DNA from: Chloroflexota bacterium
GTDB lineage: Bacteria > Chloroflexota > Dehalococcoidia > Lucifugimonadales > UBA3495
DNA: 8,690 nucleotides
Direction of reading: 5' to 3'
Assembly (NCBI GenBank): GCA_022561675.1
Contig: JADFQT010000099.1
Location: 1-8,690 of the forward strand
Shown here: positions 1 to 5,544 of the stretch, piece after piece
Numbering within the stretch: the stretch's first letter is position 1
Layout: each line of letters starts with the position of its first letter
The notes under the pieces: generated by a model
Databases searched by the model: none
What the model saw: only the letters and a program-made list of their open reading frames with translations
What the model was told of the DNA's origin: nothing
Program-made: the position numbers and the translations under genes

Positions 1-47
1 CAATTTTTGAGTCGCGTTACCCCGCGCCCGTCCAACCCTTCCAGGCA

Positions 48-150
48 GTCGGACCGGGGCCGCCATTTGGGTAAATCCGCCTATATCCCCCTTTTTGAAA
101 GGGGACTGAGGGGGATTTGGATCTTACAAGTTTAGAGTTTTCATATAAGG
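48..150. repeat. Palindromic intergenic repeat, copy 1
   Basis: This copy is paired with the one at 1311-1410. The core is a nested palindrome: outer arms 73-82 and 109-118 (AAATCCGCCT against AGGGGGATTT, one mismatch), and inner arms 88-94 and 98-104 (CCCCTTT/AAAGGGG) around a TTG loop. Similarity to copy 2 extends past the palindrome, leftward to a shared GTCGGA and rightward through a related tail that ends in TAAGG. The two copies therefore share a unit of about 100 bp, not only a hairpin. Palindromes built from CCCCCT/AGGGGG blocks are common intergenic repeats in several bacterial phyla. No transposase lies nearby, so this would be a non-autonomous element. Confidence 0.8.
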
Positions 151-152
151 AG
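147..152 (+). promoter_or_regulatory. Shine-Dalgarno site decided by repeat tail
   Basis: AAGGAG lies 6 nt before the TTG at 159. It supports that start for the receiver-domain gene although no ATG is present. Its first bases coincide with the conserved TAAGG end of repeat copy 1, so the repeat appears to supply most of this ribosome binding site. Confidence 0.65.
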
Positions 153-158
153 CAATAA

Positions 159-545
159 TTGCAAGATTCAAGCAAGAAAGCGGTCCTTCTGGTCGGACAA
201 AACCTGTTCTTTTTGGGCCGCATCGAGGCTGCTGCCGAACCCCTGGGTTATCAGGTTCGAAGGGCCACCACCGAGCCGGCCTTCCGGAATCAGCTTGATG
301 GGCCTCCGCCTGATTTGATTCTGGTGGACCTGGAGGGGGACGAGTCGACCTGGGTTGGAGCCCTGGAGGTTTTAAAAGAGCGCAAGCCGGTATCGACTCA
401 GGTCATAGCCTTCGGCCCCCACGAGCAGGTGGCCACGCTGGAGCGGGCTCGGACCCTGGGTTGCGATCTGGTTCTCAACAAGGGTGAATTCAACCGGGAC
501 CTGGCCAAGATTTTGGCGGAGCTCGGTTCCAGCGCCGGTAAATAG
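159..545 (+). CDS. Stand-alone response-regulator receiver-like protein (degenerate)
   Basis: This 128-residue protein has the size and layout of a single CheY-type receiver domain. The beta1 strand is AVLLVG (8-13), beta3 is DLILVDLEG (52-60) with a candidate phospho-acceptor Asp57, beta4 is TQVIAFG (80-86), and beta5 is DLVLNK (103-108) with the conserved Lys108. The fit is incomplete. The acidic pair that normally follows beta1 and binds Mg2+ is replaced by Gly13-Gln14, and the Ser/Thr switch residue after beta4 is Gly86. The protein therefore probably does not take part in normal phosphotransfer and may signal by protein contact. TTG at 159 is chosen because AAGGAG sits 6 nt upstream and no ATG fits. 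There is no output domain and no histidine kinase next to it, so partner and pathway are unknown. It ends in TAG, 140 nt before the next gene. The family is fairly sure, the function is not. Confidence 0.75.
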   Translation: MQDSSKKAVLLVGQNLFFLGRIEAAAEPLGYQVRRATTEPAFRNQLDGPPPDLILVDLEGDESTWVGALEVLKERKPVSTQVIAFGPHEQVATLERARTLGCDLVLNKGEFNRDLAKILAELGSSAGK

Positions 546-685
546 GATTCAATAGGACCCCGCTGCGCCGATCCCATAATCCAGGGTGGCGGGACAGTGA
601 TTGATTTCACGGGATGAATTTCCCGGCTTTAATTTCATGTTAGAGTAGAACCGCCCAGCGTATACAACACTTGGGGAGGAAAGCC

Positions 686-1243
686 ATGGCCAGAACACCT
701 ACCGTGACCAGAGAACAAGTTCCGGAGGGGCTTCGCTCCGTCTTCGATGCGGAAACCGCCAACACTGGCGGCGTGGTAGCCGGCGGCCCGGGGTCGGTAA
801 TGATTCACAGCCCGGAAATGCGCCGCCGGGCCAATCATCTGGTTAACTATCTTCGGGATGAATCGTCCCTGCCCAAGCAAATTCAGGAACTGGCAATGAT
901 AATCACGGCCCGTTCCATGGACTGTCAGTACATCTGGCATGCCCACGCCGCCCGGGCCAGGCAGCAGGGCATCAGCGACGAGTTCGTCGACTCCCTCCGC
1001 GACGGGAAGCCCCTGCCGCAACTAGCACCCGACCTGCAGACCGTGGTTAACTATGCCCTGGAGTGCTTCAAAACCCATAGGGTTAGTCAGGCGACCTTCG
1101 ACGCGGCGCTGAATCAGTTGGGCGCGCTGGGGGTGACCGAGCTGAGCACGCTGCTCGGCTACTATTCCCTACTGGCCTTCAACGCCAACGCCTTTGAGAT
1201 CGACGTGCCGGAGGGTGGGACTGAATCAAGGCTCCCGATCTGA
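686..1243 (+). CDS. Carboxymuconolactone decarboxylase (CMD/AhpD-like) family protein
   Basis: The 185-residue product belongs to the CMD/AhpD-like alpha-helical superfamily. The diagnostic segment is residues 68-96: ELAMIITAR, then DCQYIWHAHA, then a helix ending in QQGI. Cys80 and His87 occupy the family's active-site helix. The AhpD CxxC pair is absent (Gln and Tyr follow Cys80), so an AhpD-type disulfide role is unlikely. Members of this type include 4-carboxymuconolactone decarboxylases and many uncharacterised proteins, often near aromatic or lactone catabolism genes; the substrate here cannot be read. ATG at 686 is preferred over a TTG at 671 because GGGGAGGA (673-680) lies 5 nt upstream. 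The gene stands alone, 140 nt after the receiver gene and about 356 nt before the carboxylase operon. No signal peptide is seen, so it is cytoplasmic. Confidence 0.85.
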   Translation: MARTPTVTREQVPEGLRSVFDAETANTGGVVAGGPGSVMIHSPEMRRRANHLVNYLRDESSLPKQIQELAMIITARSMDCQYIWHAHAARARQQGISDEFVDSLRDGKPLPQLAPDLQTVVNYALECFKTHRVSQATFDAALNQLGALGVTELSTLLGYYSLLAFNANAFEIDVPEGGTESRLPI

Positions 1244-1310
1244 GCGACCGTCCGCTCAAAAGACCGACTGGAAGGGGAATAACTGCGCCTTGAATCAATA
1301 ACAAGACCCG

Positions 1311-1410
1311 GTCGGAGTGGTTGCCGTTTGGGTAAATCCCCCTTTACCCCCTTTTTGCAAGGGGGATTGAGGGGGATTTGGAACTTACATAGATAGAGCT
1401 TTCGTTAAGG
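1311..1410. repeat. Palindromic intergenic repeat, copy 2
   Basis: This is the better preserved copy. Outer arms AAATCCCCCT (1334-1343) and AGGGGGATTT (1370-1379) match perfectly over 10 bp, and inner arms CCCCCTT (1347-1353) and AAGGGGG (1359-1365) enclose TTTGC. It aligns with copy 1 over about 100 bp, including the left GTCGGA and the right tail ending in TTAAGG. Differences include compensating one-base indels around the inner arms. No gene starts just after this copy, in contrast to copy 1. Confidence 0.8.
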
Positions 1411-1504
1411 ATCGGTAACATCGCCTCCAGATAGCACCCATCCGGGACCGGCCCGCTGGTTCCACCTTGCCCTAAATGGCGGATCCCCGATCCTATCCCC
1501 CTCG

Positions 1505-1520
1505 GGCCCACTATTGGGCC
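1505..1520. promoter_or_regulatory. Short perfect inverted repeat beside a -10-like box
   Basis: GGCCCA (1505-1510) and TGGGCC (1515-1520) are perfect inverted arms around CTAT. TATACAAT follows at 1525-1532. The pair could be an operator next to a promoter for the carboxylase operon, but no -35 box is visible and the arms are short, so chance is quite possible. Confidence 0.25.
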
Positions 1521-1575
1521 ACGGTATACAATAGCGAGGTGGACGGCTCCCCAGGGCCGGGCCCACTCTTGAGAG

Positions 1576-1599
1576 CGTGAACTCGACCGTGAACTCGAC
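1576..1599 (+). repeat. 12-bp perfect tandem duplication before the carboxyltransferase start
   Basis: CGTGAACTCGAC occurs twice head to tail, ending immediately before the ATG at 1600. It is in frame with the gene, but an upstream in-frame TGA at 1570-1572 and the absence of a start codon within it place it outside the coding region. It occupies the place where a ribosome binding site would lie, and no clear Shine-Dalgarno sequence is seen. Confidence 0.85.
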
Positions 1600-3207
1600 A
1601 TGGATGTAATGGAGTCCCGGGTTCAGACCACCACCGCTCAGTTCGCCGACAACCGGAAGCGCATGGGCGCCCTGGTGGAGCGGCTCAGGGAAAGACTGGC
1701 TCTGGTGCGGAGCGGGGGCGAGTCCCCGGCCAAGGAGTTGCACCGCGAGCGAGGCAAGCTGCTGGCTCGGGACCGAATCCAGCGCCTGCTGGACCGGGAC
1801 ACTCCTTTTTTGGAACTGAGTCCTCTGGCGGCCTGCGGTCTGTACGACGACGATGTGCCCTCTGCCGGGATAGTCACCGGCATCGGGGTTATCCACGGTC
1901 GCGAGGTAATGATCGTGGCCAACGATGCCACCGTAAAAGGCGGCACCTACTATCCCCTGACCGTGAAAAAACACCTGCGCGCCCAGGAAGTCGCGTTGGA
2001 AAACCGCCTGCCTTGTATCTATCTGGTCGATTCCGGCGGAGCCTATCTCCCTCTGCAGGCCGAGGTCTTCCCAGACCGGGACCACTTCGGCCGAATTTTT
2101 TACAACCAGGCCCAGATGTCCGCCCAGGCTATCCCGCAGGTCGCGGTGGTAATGGGCTCCTGCACTGCCGGCGGCGCCTACATCCCGGCCATGAGCGATG
2201 AAGCCGTGATCGTCCGCAACCAGGGCACTATTTTCCTGGCCGGTCCTCCTCTGGTGCAGGCCGCCACCGGTGAGGAAGTGGATGCCGAGACCCTGGGGGG
2301 CGCTGACGTTCACACCCGGGTCTCCGGAGTCGCCGATCACTACTCCCTGGACGATGAGGACGCGCTGGCCATCACCCGCAACATCGTGGAAAACTTCGTG
2401 GAAAAGCGAAGTCCCCCCTTTCTGGTGGAGGCTCCGGAACCGCCCATTTACGACCCAGAGGAGATATACGGCATCGTATCCGCGGACAACCGCAGGCAAT
2501 ACGACGTCCGCGAAGTAATTTCCCGCATTGTGGATGGCAGCCGGTTCCACGAATTCAAGGCCAATTACGGGGAAACGCTGGTGTGCGGTTTCGCCCGTAT
2601 CTGGGGTTACCCGGTTGGAGTGGTCGCCAATAACGGGGTTCTATTTTCGGAAAGCGCCCTGAAGGGAACCCATTTTATAGAGTTGTGCTCTCAGCGGGGC
2701 ATTCCCCTGCTCTTCCTACAGAATATCACTGGGTTTATGGTTGGCCGCCAGTACGAAGCGGGAGGCATTGCCAAGGATGGAGCGAAAATGGTAATGGCGG
2801 TGGCCAACGCGGCGGTTCCCAAGTTTACCGTAGTCATCGGAAATTCCTTTGGCGCCGGGAACTATGGAATGTGCGGCCGGGCCTACCAGCCCCGATTCCT
2901 CTGGATGTGGCCCAATGCCCGCATTTCGGTAATGGGCGGTCCTCAGGCGGCCTCGGTTCTGGTGACGGTGCGGCAGCAGCAGCTGGAGCGGGATGGCCGA
3001 ACCTTGAGTGACGAAGATAAAGAATCCCTCCAACGTCCTATTTTGGAGAAATACGACGAGGAGGGCGACGCATACTACAGTACCGCCCGGTTGTGGGACG
3101 ACGGAATCATCGACCCGGCGGACACCCGGACCGTGGTGGGACTGGGTATTTCCGCCGCGGTTAATGCTCCTTTCCCCCAGCCGGCCCGGGGCGTCTTCCG
3201 AATGTAG
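1600..3207 (+). CDS. Acyl-CoA carboxylase carboxyltransferase subunit, methylcrotonyl-CoA carboxylase beta type
   Basis: The 535-residue product is a carboxyltransferase of the MCC beta family, which moves CO2 from carboxybiotin to 3-methylcrotonyl-CoA (leucine breakdown) or a related branched enoyl-CoA. Visible landmarks are RGKLLARDRI (51-60), NDATVKGGTYYP (108-119), LVDSGGAYLP (142-151), the N-domain oxyanion loop GSCTAGGAYIPAMSDE (from 186), and the C-domain loop GAGNYGMCGRAY (from 418) followed by WPNARISVMGG. The GNYGMCGRAY form is typical of MCC and geranyl-CoA carboxylase and differs from propionyl-CoA carboxylase. The length is normal for MCC beta. ATG 1600 is the first in-frame start after a stop; ATG 1609 is an alternative, and neither has a clear Shine-Dalgarno sequence. 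The biotin carboxylase and biotin carrier follow on the same strand after 172 nt, so an operon is likely. Geranyl-CoA specificity cannot be excluded. Confidence 0.93.
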   Translation: MDVMESRVQTTTAQFADNRKRMGALVERLRERLALVRSGGESPAKELHRERGKLLARDRIQRLLDRDTPFLELSPLAACGLYDDDVPSAGIVTGIGVIHGREVMIVANDATVKGGTYYPLTVKKHLRAQEVALENRLPCIYLVDSGGAYLPLQAEVFPDRDHFGRIFYNQAQMSAQAIPQVAVVMGSCTAGGAYIPAMSDEAVIVRNQGTIFLAGPPLVQAATGEEVDAETLGGADVHTRVSGVADHYSLDDEDALAITRNIVENFVEKRSPPFLVEAPEPPIYDPEEIYGIVSADNRRQYDVREVISRIVDGSRFHEFKANYGETLVCGFARIWGYPVGVVANNGVLFSESALKGTHFIELCSQRGIPLLFLQNITGFMVGRQYEAGGIAKDGAKMVMAVANAAVPKFTVVIGNSFGAGNYGMCGRAYQPRFLWMWPNARISVMGGPQAASVLVTVRQQQLERDGRTLSDEDKESLQRPILEKYDEEGDAYYSTARLWDDGIIDPADTRTVVGLGISAAVNAPFPQPARGVFRM

Positions 3208-3232
3208 CATTTTCACGTGTAGCATTTCCACC
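3203..3232 (+). repeat. 15-bp tandem duplication spanning the carboxyltransferase stop
   Basis: Two adjacent 15-bp units beginning TGTAGCATTT match at 13 of 15 positions (3203-3217 and 3218-3232). The first contains the TAG stop of the carboxyltransferase gene (3205-3207). The second reproduces an in-frame TAG at 3220-3222. Confidence 0.75.
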
Positions 3233-3379
3233 GGGTCTTGCCGAGCGCTGCGGTGAATAGCCTATGCTTTCGGTGAGCGGGAGGGTTCCGCCTCTATACC
3301 AATACCCCAGTGGAATCCGCAGAGTCGGCATTGCGTTCCATGTAGATACCACCGTGGCTTGGGTTAGGACGTTGGCCAT

Positions 3380-4900
3380 ATGGTCTCCCCTATTTTCTCA
3401 AAGGTGCTGGTAGCCAATCGAGGCGAAATCGCCGTTCGCGTGCAGCAAACCTTGCAGGCGATGGGCGTCGGCACCATCGCGGTTTATTCCGAGCCGGACT
3501 CTTCCGCCCCACACGTGGCGCTGGCCGACGAGGCTTACCCGTTGCAGGGATTTACCGCTGAAGAAACTTACCTGGACATCGGCAAGCACATCGCCATCGC
3601 CCGCCGGCACGGGGCGGAAGCGATCCACCCGGGCTACGGTTTCCTGTCGGAGAGCCCCCAGTTTTCTCGGGCGTGCCTGGAGGCGGGCATTGTCTTTATC
3701 GGGCCCAGCCCGGAGAGCATGGCAGCCCTGGGCGACAAGGTTCGCTCCAAGGAGCTAGCCATCCAGGCGGCCGTGCCCGTGGTTCCCAGCTCCCCGGTCT
3801 GCGAGCCGGACGGAGAGGAAGCCGCGAGTTTTGGGGCAGACCTGAAGTATCCCCTGCTGGTCAAGGCCGCGGCTGGAGGAGGCGGCCGGGGCATGCGGCT
3901 GGTCACCGACCCCAAGGACCTGACTCTCTCCATGGAATCCGCCCAACGAGAGGCTGCCGCTGCCTTTGGGGATGGACGAGTGTTCCTGGAAAGCTACATT
4001 CCACGGCCCCGGCATGTGGAGTTTCAGGTCCTGGCCGACAATCATGGCCACGTTATTCACCTGATGGAACGCGAGTGCAGTATCCAGCGCCGCCATCAAA
4101 AAATAATAGAGGAGACTCCGTCCCCGGTTTTGACGCCGGAATTGCGGCGGCAGATGGGCCAGGCCGCAGTAGCGGTGACCCGAGCCGCCGGCTACCAGAA
4201 CGCGGGTACGGCGGAGTTTCTGATCGATGAAGAGTCGGGACAGTTCTATTTTCTGGAGATGAACACCAGGCTACAGGTGGAACACCCCATCACCGAGGCG
4301 GTGCTGGGCTTGGACCTGGTGGAATGGCAGGTGCGCATCGCCGCGGGGGAGCCTCTGACGCTGGAACAAGAAGACCAGCGGACCAGCGGCCACGCCGTGG
4401 AATGCCGCATCTACGCCGAAGACCCTTACAACAATTTTGCTCCCTCGGCGGGCAAGATAACCCACTGGCTGCCGCCCAGCGGCCCCGGTCTGCGGCTGGA
4501 CAGCGGGGTGGCCCAAGGGCAAGAGATATCAACCTACTATGACCCCATGCTGGCCAAGCTCATCGCCTGGGGGCCGGACCGCCAGACAAGTCTGCGACGA
4601 ATGGAGCTGGCTCTGTCCCATTTCCCGGTTCTGGGTCTGGTAACCAACATCCCCTTTTTGAGGGAGGTTATTCGGCATCCCCATTTTCAAAACGGGCAAT
4701 ACGACACCAATTTTTTGGAGAATACTCCGGCGATTACCCAGTCCAGGGGGTCGGAAGAGACCCGGCAGCTGGCCAACGCCCTGGCGGCCTGGGCCTCCTC
4801 GGCCTCGGACGATGTCACCAGCCCCGGGCAGACAGCAGGGGGCCGGGAACCGGTTCATGACTCCCCCTGGCGAGCCGCCGGACCTCGTCAGTTCCCATGA
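3380..4900 (+). CDS. accC: Biotin carboxylase subunit of acyl-CoA carboxylase
   Basis: The 506-residue product is an ATP-grasp biotin carboxylase, which carboxylates biotin on its carrier using ATP and bicarbonate. It begins with the usual KVLVANRGEIAVR (8-20). HPGYGFLSE is at 83-91, ATP-binding Lys120 and Lys162 are present, and the glycine-rich loop GGGGRGMR is at 166-173. ERECSIQRRHQK (230-241), Glu279, and EMNTRLQVEHP (293-303) with Glu293, Arg297 and Glu301 complete the metal and bicarbonate site. YYDPMLAKLI closes the C-lobe, so all expected catalytic positions are intact. The length fits a free-standing AccC-type subunit, but after about residue 455 there is a polar tail ending in DSPWRAAGPRQFP, which resembles the linker into the next domain of MCC alpha proteins. 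ATG 3380 follows TAGGA (3365-3369) at 10 nt. The stop overlaps the next gene by ATGA, implying coupled translation. The symbol accC is used as a family name. Confidence 0.93.
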   Translation: MVSPIFSKVLVANRGEIAVRVQQTLQAMGVGTIAVYSEPDSSAPHVALADEAYPLQGFTAEETYLDIGKHIAIARRHGAEAIHPGYGFLSESPQFSRACLEAGIVFIGPSPESMAALGDKVRSKELAIQAAVPVVPSSPVCEPDGEEAASFGADLKYPLLVKAAAGGGGRGMRLVTDPKDLTLSMESAQREAAAAFGDGRVFLESYIPRPRHVEFQVLADNHGHVIHLMERECSIQRRHQKIIEETPSPVLTPELRRQMGQAAVAVTRAAGYQNAGTAEFLIDEESGQFYFLEMNTRLQVEHPITEAVLGLDLVEWQVRIAAGEPLTLEQEDQRTSGHAVECRIYAEDPYNNFAPSAGKITHWLPPSGPGLRLDSGVAQGQEISTYYDPMLAKLIAWGPDRQTSLRRMELALSHFPVLGLVTNIPFLREVIRHPHFQNGQYDTNFLENTPAITQSRGSEETRQLANALAAWASSASDDVTSPGQTAGGREPVHDSPWRAAGPRQFP

Positions 4901-5466
4901 GTAACGGCGTGAGTAGCGGCTTGATAAGAGAGCTGGGACCCTTAATCCCTGGGCAGCCAGGCGGCTCGGTCTTGAGCTACGAAATAACCGGCGAAATAAC
5001 CGGCCGGGAAGGAACGCTCAAGGTCGCGGTGGATGGGCAGGAAATTGAGCTGACCATCATGGACGATGGCGAGGGCAATGACCAGGGGTGGTGCCGCACC
5101 TCAGACGGCAGGTCCCATCGTTTCCTCCTCTCCTGGGTAGGGGACGAACTGCATCTGTGGCTAGACGGCTATCTGTTCATTTACCAACGGGTGGATGCCC
5201 GGCGACCGGACCGTCGGGAGCAGTCTGCCGCCGGAGACGACATTTTGGCTCCCATGCCCGGAACTGTCGCGGAAATCCTGGTGCAGGTGGGAGACCGGGT
5301 TGAGCGGGGACAAACTGTTATGATTATGGAGTCCATGAAGATGGAACTGCTGATTGCGGCGCACCGGGACGGGGTGGTTCTGAGGTTGGCGGTTGAGCCG
5401 GGAAGCCAGGTTGACAAAGGAATGCGCCTGCTGGAGCTTCAGAAGGACCCTCAGGAGACTGGATGA
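4897..5466 (+). CDS. Biotin carrier (BCCP-like) subunit of acyl-CoA carboxylase
   Basis: The 189-residue product carries a C-terminal biotinyl domain. APMPG is at 118-122, and the biotin attachment site ESMKM is at 145-149 with Lys148 as the modified residue; the more usual Ala before MKM is Ser here. The remaining sequence GVVLRLAVEPGSQVDKG fits the fold. Residues about 25-110 are beta-rich (TLKVAVDGQEIELTI, RFLLSWVGDELHLWL) and correspond in position to the MCC alpha segment linking biotin carboxylase to the biotin domain. This protein is therefore the C-terminal half of an MCC alpha subunit encoded separately. Its ATG overlaps the biotin carboxylase stop as ATGA and has no strong Shine-Dalgarno sequence, so translation probably depends on reinitiation. 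It should bridge the biotin carboxylase and the carboxyltransferase. Residues 29-36 are an EITG duplication encoded by a perfect 12-bp tandem repeat. Confidence 0.9.
   Translation: MSNGVSSGLIRELGPLIPGQPGGSVLSYEITGEITGREGTLKVAVDGQEIELTIMDDGEGNDQGWCRTSDGRSHRFLLSWVGDELHLWLDGYLFIYQRVDARRPDRREQSAAGDDILAPMPGTVAEILVQVGDRVERGQTVMIMESMKMELLIAAHRDGVVLRLAVEPGSQVDKGMRLLELQKDPQETG
4981..5004 (+). repeat. 12-bp perfect tandem duplication inside the biotin carrier gene
   Basis: GAAATAACCGGC occurs twice head to tail and encodes EITG-EITG at residues 29-36. Identity at all codon positions suggests a recent in-frame duplication and not selected protein repetition. Confidence 0.85.
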
Positions 5467-5544
5467 CCGGCAGGCTTAAGCCTTCCCCAAAAACCAGCTC
5501 CCGGCAGCTGCCCGAGAAATCCGAATTTCGCCTTCTTCCGTAGT

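Larger units (their letters stand above)
1244..1599. other. 356-nt intergenic region upstream of the carboxylase operon
   Basis: The gap holds repeat copy 2 (1311-1410), a short perfect hairpin (1505-1520), an AT-rich TATACAAT at 1525-1532 that resembles a -10 box but has no matching -35, and a 12-bp tandem duplication directly before the carboxyltransferase start. An open frame on the - strand (1344-1601) merely reads through the repeat and gives the low-complexity peptide this repeat class yields in other genomes. I see no convincing gene or RNA. Confidence 0.6.

Noticed and set aside
73..118. Repeat copies as part of a CRISPR array or a rho-independent terminator
   Set aside because: The two copies are more than 1.2 kb apart with genes between and no spacer pattern. 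Copy 1 follows no gene in the window, and the conserved flanks go beyond a hairpin.
610..625. CGGGA-TGAATT-TCCCG inverted repeat as a terminator of the receiver gene
   Set aside because: Five-bp arms with no T-run are too weak to call.
661..667. TATACAA before the CMD gene, also seen at 1525 before the carboxylase operon, as a shared promoter element
   Set aside because: The distances to the start codons differ strongly (about 25 and 75 nt) and neither has a plausible -35 box.
1344..1601. A - strand open frame of 85 residues across repeat copy 2
   Set aside because: Its C-terminal peptide is the translation of the palindromic repeat, and a similar peptide appears opposite copy 1; it is a repeat artefact.
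1405..2550. A 381-residue open frame on the - strand opposite the carboxyltransferase gene
   Set aside because: It is a shadow of GC-rich coding sequence; the + strand protein is strongly conserved over the whole stretch and the antisense product shows no recognisable domain.
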